A stretch of DNA of 48,517 nucleotides from Nocardioides stalactiti (GTDB lineage Bacteria > Actinomycetota > Actinomycetes > Propionibacteriales > Nocardioidaceae), in assembly GCF_014180715.1 (NCBI RefSeq), contig NZ_JACEFC010000019.1, positions 1-48,517 on the forward strand, given 5' to 3'. Shown here in pieces: positions 42,807 to 48,517 of this stretch (the first letter of the stretch is position 1; the number at the start of each line of letters is the position of its first letter). The position numbers and the translations under genes are program-made. The notes under the pieces were generated by a model. The model saw only the letters and a list, made by a program, of their open reading frames with translations, searched no databases and was not told where the DNA came from.

Positions 42807-44134
42807 CAGTCAACACACAGGGCCCGGGAGACCTGGGCCGACGACACCCGGAGGTGCCCACGTGCGTCTCCTGCAGCAAAGGGGGTCGGAGTCCACGTTG
42901 GTCTCCGGTGCTCCGCCGTGGTGAGGTGACGGGCTACACCTGCCAGCACTGTCCGAAGTACGACGAACCGATCCGGCGCATGGTCAACGGTGCTGGCGTC
43001 CGCTACCGGACCACGCTCGACATGGGCACCGATGCCCAGGGGCGGCGCAAGCAGGAGACCCGGCTCCACGACACGCTCTCCGACGCCCGCGAGCACGTGC
43101 GGGTCCGGGGCGCGGCGTTGCGGGCGGAGCGGAAGTCCGGTCGGGTGATAGCCGACCGGATCTCGTTGAACACGTTGTGTGATCGGTGGCTGGAATCGCG
43201 ACGTGGCGAGATCCGGGAGGTGACCCGCGAGACCTACTCCCACGCCCTCAAGCCCGTCCGTCGCCGCCTCGGGGACCGCATGGTCGACACCATCACCCAC
43301 GCCGACGTGGTCGGCCTCCGGACGTGGCTGGTCCGCGAGGGTGGCCGCACTGGTCAGGGCCTCGGCGAGCACGCCGCCAAGGCTTCGCTCACCGCCCTCA
43401 AGCAGGTGCTCGACCACGGTGTCCGAATCGAGCGCATCGTCTCCGAGAACGTGGCCCGTGGAGTCAAGCCCCCGAAGGTGCTCCACGCCGATGACGAGGG
43501 GCTGGAGCGCTGGACGGCGGAGGAGTTGGTCAAGTTCACCCGGACCGCCGACGCCGATCCGCTGGGTGCTGCCTTCCGCCTCTCGACTCTCGGTCTCCGG
43601 CGTGAGGAAGTGCTGGGCCTCACCTGGGACGCCGTCGACTTCGAAGGGGGCACCGTCACCATCCGGCAGACCCGCGTGGCCGTCTCCTCCAGCACTGACC
43701 CGCGCCGATGGATGCTCGGTCCGGTGAAGTCGGCGGCGTCGAAGCGGACCATCCGGCCCGACTCGATCCAGCCGGGAACGATGAAGGCGCTCAAGGCCCT
43801 GCGACTGGCGTCTCTGATTGACCGCCGGGCAAACCCGGCGGGCCTGGTCGCGGTGGACGCTGCTGGTCAGCCGGTGGTTCCGAAGTCGTTCTCAGACCGG
43901 TTCGCGCTGCTCGCGGGTGAGGCCGGGGTGCCGGTGATCCGGCACCACTCCACGCGGCACACAGTGGCCTACCTGCTCCACGACGCCGGGGTGCCGCCGG
44001 TCCGAGCGGCGGCTTTCCTGGGGCACACGCTGGCGGTCCACCTGAGCGTCTACCTGTTCGCTCGGGAAGACGACGTGGACCAGGCCGGGGATGCCCTCGG
44101 CGGGGTGCTGGCGCGGGCCGTCAGCGGCTCCTAG
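42803..44134 (+). CDS. int: Tyrosine-family site-specific integrase
   Basis: 443 residues. Catalytic set: Arg266 in LGLRREEVLGLTW, Lys309 or Lys314, His382 and Arg385 in HHSTRH, His408 in FLGHTL, and nucleophile Tyr417 in HLSVYLF. The N-terminus carries CVSC/CQHC zinc-knuckle cysteines and a SAM-like core-binding domain around residues 120-215. GTG 42803 overlaps the regulator stop (GTGA), preceded by GGAG. It lies 101 bp from the right core and should catalyse integration at tRNA-Leu; excision needs a directionality factor. Confidence 0.96.
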   Translation: MTVNTQGPGDLGRRHPEVPTCVSCSKGGRSPRWSPVLRRGEVTGYTCQHCPKYDEPIRRMVNGAGVRYRTTLDMGTDAQGRRKQETRLHDTLSDAREHVRVRGAALRAERKSGRVIADRISLNTLCDRWLESRRGEIREVTRETYSHALKPVRRRLGDRMVDTITHADVVGLRTWLVREGGRTGQGLGEHAAKASLTALKQVLDHGVRIERIVSENVARGVKPPKVLHADDEGLERWTAEELVKFTRTADADPLGAAFRLSTLGLRREEVLGLTWDAVDFEGGTVTIRQTRVAVSSSTDPRRWMLGPVKSAASKRTIRPDSIQPGTMKALKALRLASLIDRRANPAGLVAVDAAGQPVVPKSFSDRFALLAGEAGVPVIRHHSTRHTVAYLLHDAGVPPVRAAAFLGHTLAVHLSVYLFAREDDVDQAGDALGGVLARAVSGS

Positions 44135-44145
44135 CCAATGCATCC

Positions 44146-44163
44146 GTGACATTCACCGTGACA
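44146..44163 (+). promoter_or_regulatory. Candidate integrase arm sites, right end
   Basis: GTGACATTCA-type copies at 44146 and 44158, 12 bp apart, lie just after the integrase stop and about 70 bp from the right core. They share the GTGACA hexamer with the pair near the left end. Confidence 0.45.
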
Positions 44164-44171
44164 TTCAACGG

Positions 44172-44210
44172 CGAAGGCCCCTCCTCGGTGATAGCGAGGA
44201 GGGGCCTTCG
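44172..44210. terminator. Bidirectional terminator between integrase and tRNA-Leu
   Basis: A perfect 16-bp stem (44172-44187 with 44195-44210) and a 7-nt loop. It can end the integrase transcript from the left and the tRNA transcript from the right, replacing the tRNA terminator displaced to 34176-34208. The element therefore carries its own tRNA terminator. Confidence 0.88.
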
Positions 44211-44233
44211 GTCCGTGTTTGCGCTGGTCAGCG

Positions 44234-44291
44234 CTGGTGTCCGAGGGGGGACTTGAACCCCCACGCCCTAATACGGGCACTAGCACCTCAA
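44234..44291. repeat. Right attachment site
   Basis: 58 bp identical to 34212-34269, comprising the 3' half of the intact tRNA-Leu from the anticodon loop to CCA. Crossing over happened within it, so the element supplied the tRNA 3' half now in use. Confidence 0.95.
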
Positions 44292-44323
44292 GCTAGCGCG
44301 TCTGCCAATTCCGCCACCCGGAC
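44235..44323 (-). tRNA. tRNA-Leu (anticodon GAG)
   Basis: Minus strand, 89 nt with CCA encoded. The acceptor stem GTCCGGG pairs with CTCGGAC (one G-U), discriminator A. The anticodon arm CTAGC-TTGAGGT-GCTAG gives GAG. The long variable arm CCCGTATTAGGGC and the T-arm GGGGGTTCAAGTCCCCC are typical of leucine tRNAs. Its 3' half is also the right att site. Confidence 0.95.
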
Positions 44324-44479
44324 GAGTGCGGGGAAACGTTAGCAAAGGTCGGCCCGGGAGGCCGCATCGGGGCCACTTCCGCACCACCGTTGCAGCACCC
44401 CCGCCGCGGTCGACTTGAACGGGGCTGTCGGCCCTGTCACGGTGGAGATGCCTTTGCTGTCTATCTCGGAAAGCAGCCG
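44324..44479. other. Promoter region of tRNA-Leu and of the hesB-like gene
   Basis: Minus-strand TAACGT (44341-44336), about 12 nt from the tRNA 5' end, is a possible -10 for the tRNA. For the plus-strand gene I see GGAAAG before ATG 44480 but no clear -10. Confidence 0.4.
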
Positions 44480-44758
44480 ATGCTGACTCTCACTGAGAAC
44501 GCCTGCACGATCGTCAAGCGCTACACCGACCACCCGGACACGCCTGCGGAGGCCGGGTTGCGGATCACCAGCAGCTCGGAGACCCAGCTCGCGGTGACCA
44601 CTGCGGACGAGCCGGTCGCAGGTGACCAGCTCGTCGAGCAGGACGGCGCCCGGGTCTACCTGGACTCGGCTGCGGCCGAACAGCTGGACGACAAGGTCCT
44701 CGACGCGGGGATCGACGCGTCCGGCAACGTCGAGTTCGGGCTCCTCAACCAGGCCTGA
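44480..44758 (+). CDS. HesB/IscA-like protein lacking Fe-S cysteines
   Basis: 92 residues. MLTLTENACTIVKRY and the DQLVEQDGARVYLDSAAAEQLDDKVLD core match actinobacterial HesB-like proteins. The three conserved cysteines of IscA/HesB (C and C-x-C at the C-terminus) are absent; the protein ends FGLLNQA and its single Cys is near the N-terminus. It keeps the fold but probably cannot carry an Fe-S cluster the usual way. ATG 44480 follows GGAAAG. Role unknown. Confidence 0.82.
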   Translation: MLTLTENACTIVKRYTDHPDTPAEAGLRITSSSETQLAVTTADEPVAGDQLVEQDGARVYLDSAAAEQLDDKVLDAGIDASGNVEFGLLNQA

Positions 44759-44808
44759 GGCCCCACCCGGGACCGACCCTGGGGCTCCGCCCAGGACACC
44801 AGCGCGGG

Positions 44809-45075
44809 TCAGCCGCGGCGCAGGGCCTCGGCGGCCCGGTCGGCCGCGAGCGCCCGCTCGTGGATCGTCGCCCGGGGATCCGCGGCCAGCCTCAGGAGGG
44901 CATCGGCCAGCCGCGGATTCCGCCCACGGGAGGGGGTGGGGTTTCCCGGGCCCACGGGAGCACGCGCCGCCTCGACGGAGGATTCGAGGTTGCGGGCCCA
45001 GTGGCTGAGCCGCGACGCCGACCACTCCTCACGCAGGGTGGCCTGCGGGATTCGCTCGGTGGTCGTCGTGGTCAT
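44809..45075 (-). CDS. Small hypothetical protein
   Basis: 88 residues, Arg/Ala-rich, with possible helices (SASRLSHWARNLESSVEAAR, RLADALLRLAADP). ATG 45075 fits; no ribosome site or clear -10 is seen. Codon use is chromosomal. No family recognised. Confidence 0.5.
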   Translation of the reverse strand: MTTTTTERIPQATLREEWSASRLSHWARNLESSVEAARAPVGPGNPTPSRGRNPRLADALLRLAADPRATIHERALAADRAAEALRRG

Positions 45076-45152
45076 GCCCTACTAACGCGAGGTTCTCGAC
45101 GGGGCTAGCGGGACTTTGGTCCCGATTGTTGCCCGGACGCCTGGCCCTCGGG

Positions 45153-45764
45153 TCAGATCTTGAGGCCCCATCCGGCGAGCGCCACCGCCGGGTCGGTCGG
45201 CTCGCCGCCGACGTGCACCTCGAGGTGCAGGTGCGGGCCGGTCGAGTTGCCCGTGCTGCCGACCGCGCCGATGACGTCCCCGGCCGAGACCTGCTGGCCG
45301 ACCGAGACGTTCTGCGCGGACTGGTGGCAGTACCAGACCTCGGTGCCGTCCTCGAGCTCCAGGACGGTCTTGTTGCCGTAAGCGCCGTCGTAGCCGACCT
45401 CGGTGACGACCGCGTCGCCGACCGCGAGCAGCGCCGTGCCCTCGGGGGCGGCGAAGTCGAGACCGGTGTGGTCGCTGGACCAGAGGCTGCCGGCGTTGCC
45501 GAACGTCGCGGTGATCCGGTAGCCGTGGACGGGCAGCACCTTGACCAGCGGCGTGGGCCGCACGGTCAGGCCCTGCACGATGTGGACCTTCTTGCCGGCC
45601 TTCGGGCCGGGGGCGTTGGCCGACACGAGCCAGGCGGGTGTGTTCTGCTCGGCAGCGGCAGCGGCTTCCGGGACCCCGAGAACAGAGCACGCCATCGCAC
45701 CGATCAGCACGGGCGCGGCGACCGCACGACGGACTCGGCGGGTGGTGGTGGACTGCTTCTTCAC
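45153..45764 (-). CDS. Secreted M23-family peptidoglycan endopeptidase
   Basis: 203 residues with a signal peptide (RRAVAAPVLIGAMACSVLG). The LytM/lysostaphin motifs HTGLDFAAPEGT (H-x-x-x-D) and GPHLHLEV (H-x-H) give the zinc ligands and catalytic His. A short N-terminal beta/linker region precedes the catalytic domain. I chose GTG 45764, preceded by GGAAG, over ATG 45806. It would cleave peptide cross-bridges in peptidoglycan during growth. A ~200-bp leader with structured elements precedes it. Confidence 0.9.
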   Translation of the reverse strand: MKKQSTTTRRVRRAVAAPVLIGAMACSVLGVPEAAAAAEQNTPAWLVSANAPGPKAGKKVHIVQGLTVRPTPLVKVLPVHGYRITATFGNAGSLWSSDHTGLDFAAPEGTALLAVGDAVVTEVGYDGAYGNKTVLELEDGTEVWYCHQSAQNVSVGQQVSAGDVIGAVGSTGNSTGPHLHLEVHVGGEPTDPAVALAGWGLKI

Positions 45765-45786
45765 GACGCTTCCTTTGGCTTGCGAA

Positions 45787-45806
45787 GTGCTTACTTTTGC
45801 AAGCAC
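45787..45806 (-). promoter_or_regulatory. Stem-loop just upstream of the M23 gene
   Basis: GTGCTTAC (45787-45794) pairs with GCAAGCAC (45799-45806) around a TTTT loop (one G-U pair). It is about 20 nt from the start codon and could influence translation or mRNA processing. Confidence 0.5.
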
Positions 45807-45877
45807 TGCTCCACAAGTGAGCCAAAGTCAGACCGTCGGTTTCAAGTTCTGCAGGCGTCGCGTGTGACCCAGCCCAC

Positions 45878-45891
45878 TAGAACGCGTTCCA
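45878..45891. promoter_or_regulatory. TetR/KstR-type palindrome in the M23 leader
   Basis: TAGAACGCGTTCCA fits the pattern TNNAACNNGTTNNA of KstR-type lipid/steroid regulators. It sits about 115 bp upstream of the M23 start in an otherwise plain leader. The match may be coincidental. Confidence 0.4.
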
Positions 45892-45981
45892 GTTACCGCT
45901 CAGTCACGTGCCTTTCCGCGACCGAGGTCACACGGACGGTAAAGACCCGGAAGGGGTACGCCGGAGCGGGTCGCGGACCAC

Positions 45982-46449
45982 TCAGCGGCGGTGCGCCCAG
46001 GTGGTCACCTGACTGCGCGTCGGCACCCACGGCTCGTAGCGCAGGTGCATCCCCGCCTCGACCGGCGTGCGGTTCCCCTTGCGACTGTTGCAGCGCCCGC
46101 AGGCAGCCACCGTGTTGAGCCAGGTCCAGGTGCCGCCGCGGGAGCGCGGCACCAGGTGGTCGATCGTGGTGGCGTGCGCCCCGCAGTAGGCGCAGCGGTA
46201 CTGGTCCCGGCGCAGGACCCCCTCGCGGCCGTACGCCGCCGGCCGGTACATCCAGCTCGCGACGACGTAGCGCACCAGCCGCAGCACCTTGGGCCACGGG
46301 TGGGGCCCGATCCGCCGGTCCTCGTCGGCCTCGTGCACGACGGCGACGCCGCGGAAGAGCATCCGCACCGCGTGCGGGAACGAGACCACGTCGTGCGGCT
46401 CGTAGGAGGCGTTGAGCAGCACGACCGGAGCGTGAGCCACGTGGGTCAT
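45982..46449 (-). CDS. HNH endonuclease
   Basis: 155 residues. The HNH fold is clear: CAYCGAHATTIDHLVPRSRG, then NTVAACGRCNSRKGNRT, with two Cys pairs for structural zinc and the catalytic His in DHLV. The N-terminal 60 residues (VVLLNASYEPHDVVSFPHAV) match the stand-alone HNH family of actinobacteria. ATG 46449 has GGAGG upstream. It is probably a DNase of unknown role, not part of a visible restriction system. Confidence 0.92.
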   Translation of the reverse strand: MTHVAHAPVVLLNASYEPHDVVSFPHAVRMLFRGVAVVHEADEDRRIGPHPWPKVLRLVRYVVASWMYRPAAYGREGVLRRDQYRCAYCGAHATTIDHLVPRSRGGTWTWLNTVAACGRCNSRKGNRTPVEAGMHLRYEPWVPTRSQVTTWAHRR

Positions 46450-46493
46450 CGCGCCTCCTCCTCCGCGTGCCGCTGCACGATCATCGCCGCGTC

Positions 46494-46533
46494 GTTGCCG
46501 GGTGGTTGCCGGGTGATTGCCGGGTGATTGCCG
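46494..46533. repeat. 11-bp direct repeats in the HNH leader
   Basis: Units GTTGCCGGGTG (46494), GTTGCCGGGTG (46505), ATTGCCGGGTG (46516) and ATTGCCG (46527). The 11-bp spacing is about one helical turn, so protein-binding sites would lie on the same face. It lies between the HNH and LysR-like genes, just upstream of the HNH start. Confidence 0.93.
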
Positions 46534-46601
46534 CACCCTAAGCATGGCTCATGCGCGCGCCACCAGGGTTTCGTCGAAGTTGCCGCAATATTCTTCGAAG
46601 C

Positions 46602-47192
46602 GTGGATCGGTTGCGTATCGCGTTCGTCCCCGGCGTGACGCCGGACAAGTGGGCCAAGGTCTGGCGGGAGCGCCACCCGCGGATCCCGCTCGACCTGCTG
46701 CCGGTCGAGGAGGAGCAGGCCCGATCCGCTCTCGACGACGGTACGGCGGACCTGGCCCTGGTCCGGCTCCCGGTGGACCTCGATCGCCCCACTCCCCTGC
46801 ACCGGGTCGTGCTGTACGAGGAGGTCCCGGTGGTGGTCGCCGCCGCCGACCACTTCATCGCCGCGGCGGACGAGGTCGGCACGGAGGACCTGGCCGAGGA
46901 GCAGCTGGTACTCCCCGAACGGTCGGGGTGGCGGCCCACCGTCGACCAGCTGACCTTCCCCCCGATGTCGGTGAAGGACGCGATCGAGACCGCTGCCGCC
47001 GGGACGGGCGTCGCGGTCCTGCCGATGGCGATCGCGCGGCTCCACCACCGCAAGGACGTCGTCCATCGGCCGGTGCGCGACCTGCCGCCCACCGAGGTGG
47101 CGCTCGTCTGGCGCCGCGAGGACGACAGCCCGATCCACCAGGACTTCGTGGGCATCACCCGCGGCCGCCGTTCCGGCAGCGGACGCGGCTGA
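46602..47192 (+). CDS. LysR-type substrate-binding domain protein lacking the HTH
   Basis: 196 residues that match the C-terminal effector-binding domain of LysR regulators: RLRIAFVPGVTPDKW, PLDLLPVEEEQARSALDDG and DLALVRLPVD, followed by the typical MAIARLHHRKDVV end. No N-terminal winged HTH is present or encoded just upstream. GTG 46602 follows TATTCT (46589-46594) by 7 nt, favouring this start over ATG 46551. It may bind a small molecule and act through protein contacts, or be a remnant. Confidence 0.82.
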   Translation: MDRLRIAFVPGVTPDKWAKVWRERHPRIPLDLLPVEEEQARSALDDGTADLALVRLPVDLDRPTPLHRVVLYEEVPVVVAAADHFIAAADEVGTEDLAEEQLVLPERSGWRPTVDQLTFPPMSVKDAIETAAAGTGVAVLPMAIARLHHRKDVVHRPVRDLPPTEVALVWRREDDSPIHQDFVGITRGRRSGSGRG

Positions 47193-47224
47193 ACCCGCGA
47201 CAGCTCCGGGGAGCTGCCGCGGGT
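47193..47224. terminator. Bidirectional hairpin between convergent genes
   Basis: ACCCGCG (47193-47199) pairs with CGCGGGT (47218-47224), and AGCTCC with GGAGCT inside (47202-47215). It lies immediately after the LysR-like stop and 18 bp from the RTX gene's stop. No U-tract is visible, so it may work with Rho or only block transcription. Confidence 0.7.
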
Positions 47225-47242
47225 CCTCACCGAGCCCACGGG

Positions 47243-47752
47243 TCACACGGCGTAGAAGTAGTCGCAGCCGTAGAACTCGTCGCCCGGGTCCGTGGCGTCG
47301 TAGTAGACGGTGTCGTAGCCGGGGCCGCACTTGATGAGGTCGGCGTTGCCGTCGGCGTAGACGTAGAGGTAGTCGTCGCCGTAGCCGGCCCGCACCACGT
47401 CCGGCCCGAAGCCCGGCACCAGGGTGTCGTTGCCGTCGTTGCCCCAGAGCCGGTCGCCGCCGCCGACACCGGCGATGTAGTCGCCGTCGGGACCTCCGTA
47501 GAGCCGGTCGCGGCCGTCGGCGCCGTCGAGGTAGTCGTAGCCGTAGCCGCCGTAGATGTTGTCGGGCCCGGCGTAGCCGTAGAGGCTGTCGTCGCCCTCG
47601 TAGCCGTAGATGTCGTCCTGGTAGGACGAGCCGTACAGCGTGTCGTTGAGGTGGCCGCCGACGACGGTGATGGCGGACGCGGGGCTGGCGGTGAAGGCAG
47701 CGACGCCGGCAACGGCGGCCGCACCCAGGGTGATGATTCGGATGGCACGCAT
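47243..47752 (-). CDS. Secreted RTX-like repeat protein
   Basis: 169 residues with a signal peptide (IRIITLGAAAVAGVAAFTA). The mature part is a run of Gly/Asp/Tyr repeats such as YGYEGDDSLYGYAGPDNIYG, resembling calcium-binding RTX nonapeptides with Tyr enriched. There is no catalytic domain. ATG 47752 has GGAG upstream. Likely an extracellular Ca2+-binding or structural protein. The ECF sigma factor gene lies just upstream on the same strand. Confidence 0.78.
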   Translation of the reverse strand: MRAIRIITLGAAAVAGVAAFTASPASAITVVGGHLNDTLYGSSYQDDIYGYEGDDSLYGYAGPDNIYGGYGYDYLDGADGRDRLYGGPDGDYIAGVGGGDRLWGNDGNDTLVPGFGPDVVRAGYGDDYLYVYADGNADLIKCGPGYDTVYYDATDPGDEFYGCDYFYAV

Positions 47753-47848
47753 GATGTCTCCTTCGGGTTGTGGCCCGCCGCTGCGGCCGGCCTCATCCAC
47801 GGGATGCATCTCGCCCCGGGTCCAGTTCCCGGATCCGCGAAAGTTTTT

Positions 47849-48484
47849 TCAGGAGAAGTTCCAGGTCTGCTTCGCGAGCAGGTCACGGGCGCGCGCGATC
47901 CGCGATCGCACCGTCCCGACGGGGACGCCGAGCCGCTCGGCGATCTCGTCGTAGCCGAGGCCGTCGAACTCGCGCAGGATCAGCGCCTCGCGGTAGGGCT
48001 CGGGCACCCGGTCGAGCGCCTGGCGCACGGCGTGCTCGTCGGCGACGACCGAGCTGAGCCGGCGGCTGAACGCCGCCAGCTCGGGGACCTCCTCGCCGCT
48101 GGGCTCGGTCTTGCGCTGCTTGCGCCGCAGCACCTGCAGCGCCTCGTTGCGCGCGATCGCGCGCACCCAGGTCTGGAACCGCGAGCGCCCCTCGAACTGG
48201 GCGATGTTCTCCAGCACCGCGATCAGGGTCAGCTGGGCGGCGTCCTCGATGTCGGCGGGATCGATGAGCAGGCTCGTGATCGCCGGCTGTGCGATCCGGT
48301 GCCGGTGGACCAGCTCCAGCAGCAGCTCGGTCGCCGGCAGTGCACCGGTCGCTGCGAGCGCACCGAGGCCGTCGAGGATCGCGATCCGCTCCTCGGCGCC
48401 GGCACCGGCGTAGTCCGCGGCAAGCGCGCCACGCGCGGCGGCGTCGCCCTGGGCGGCGGCCTGCAACAGGTGGGGGTCGGTCAT
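47849..48484 (-). CDS. ECF-type RNA polymerase sigma factor
   Basis: 211 residues. Region 2 appears around DPADIEDAAQLTLIAVLENI...RSRFQTWVRAIARNEALQVLRRKQ. Region 4 is VPEPYREALILREFDGLGYDEIAERLGVPVGTVRSRIARARDLL. The N-terminal ~80 residues before region 2 are an extra Ala/Leu-rich segment, longer than in most ECF factors and a possible regulatory domain. ATG 48484. No obvious anti-sigma factor gene is in the window. It may control the downstream secreted protein gene, which is inference. Confidence 0.9.
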   Translation of the reverse strand: MTDPHLLQAAAQGDAAARGALAADYAGAGAEERIAILDGLGALAATGALPATELLLELVHRHRIAQPAITSLLIDPADIEDAAQLTLIAVLENIAQFEGRSRFQTWVRAIARNEALQVLRRKQRKTEPSGEEVPELAAFSRRLSSVVADEHAVRQALDRVPEPYREALILREFDGLGYDEIAERLGVPVGTVRSRIARARDLLAKQTWNFS

Positions 48485-48517
48485 CGGGTGCTCCCGGCAT
48501 GGTCGATGGCAAGGACG

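Larger units (their letters stand above)
34212..44291. mobile_element. Integrative element in tRNA-Leu(GAG), phage-satellite-like
   Basis: Two perfect 58-bp direct repeats 10,022 bp apart bracket the element, with a tyrosine integrase gene at the right end beside the rebuilt tRNA. Contents: integrase, a regulator, and, divergently, an operon with an excisionase-like HTH, a replication-type HTH protein, small and zinc-finger proteins and a TerS-like HTH protein; then cargo genes of lower GC. There are no capsid, tail, relaxase or FtsK/TraB-like genes. Int-regulator, xis-rep-TerS and terminal cargo is the layout of PICI-type satellites, though the TerS call is tentative. Confidence 0.9.

Noticed and set aside
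34212..44291. Complete prophage
   Set aside because: No capsid, portal, tail, large terminase or lysis genes in the interval.
45765..45981. c-di-AMP (ydaO-type) riboswitch before the M23 gene
   Set aside because: Such leaders often precede cell-wall hydrolases in Actinobacteria, but I could not find the conserved GGGTGAATCC-like and repeated helices.
46494..46533. CRISPR array
   Set aside because: Units are 11 bp with no spacers and no cas genes nearby.

Overview
The window is high-GC DNA from an actinobacterium, most likely in or near Nocardioides. This rests on gene order and family content, not a database search. trmI, a RecB-like nuclease, metH, a PAC2 protein, mshC, an SCO1664-type protein, DUF3090, a histidine phosphatase, corA, uppP, an aldo/keto reductase, DUF5703 and an M20 peptidase follow the conserved actinobacterial trmI-mshC neighbourhood. 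mshC (mycothiol synthesis) is an actinobacterial marker. At least eighteen genes show a TANNNT-like -10 box 6-8 nt before an ATG/GTG start and no Shine-Dalgarno, the signature of leaderless transcription.

Layout. 1-3.6 kb: glutamine amidotransferase (cut by the window edge), trmI and a site-2 protease, divergent from a RecB-like nuclease. 3.5-9.6 kb: a complete five-gene peptide-type ABC importer operon. 9.7-14.3 kb: a HAD phosphatase, a clostripain-like lipoprotein and a Calx-beta-type secreted protein. 14.3-18.2 kb: metH with a well-matched SAH riboswitch in its leader. 18.2-28.3 kb: conserved core (PAC2, mshC, corA, uppP, AKR, M20) with two small exported-protein genes. 28.3-34.1 kb: a secreted esterase with RTX-like tail, GNAT, a Fic protein with a damaged 5' end behind a large palindromic operator, a small membrane protein, a lipoprotein, a DUF222 HNH protein with a LexA-like box, and DUF5994.

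34.2-44.3 kb is an integrative element in the 3' half of tRNA-Leu(GAG), bounded by perfect 58-bp direct repeats. The integrase lies at the right end. A regulator gene is divergent from a seven-gene operon in which every junction overlaps by 1-4 nt; it encodes an excisionase-like protein, a replication-type HTH protein, zinc-finger proteins and a TerS-like HTH protein. No capsid, tail or conjugation genes are visible, so the plan resembles a phage satellite (PICI-like) more than a prophage or ICE. The left end carries lower-GC cargo on the other strand: an ApeA-like protein, an adjacent small HEPN protein with an intact R-x4-H motif, a lipoprotein and a secreted protein. The two HEPN-type genes are the best candidate for an undescribed anti-phage system here.

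44.3-48.5 kb returns to chromosome: the intact tRNA-Leu, a HesB-like protein without Fe-S cysteines, an M23 peptidase, an HNH endonuclease with an 11-bp repeat array in its leader, a LysR-type effector domain without its HTH, a secreted RTX-like protein and an ECF sigma factor.
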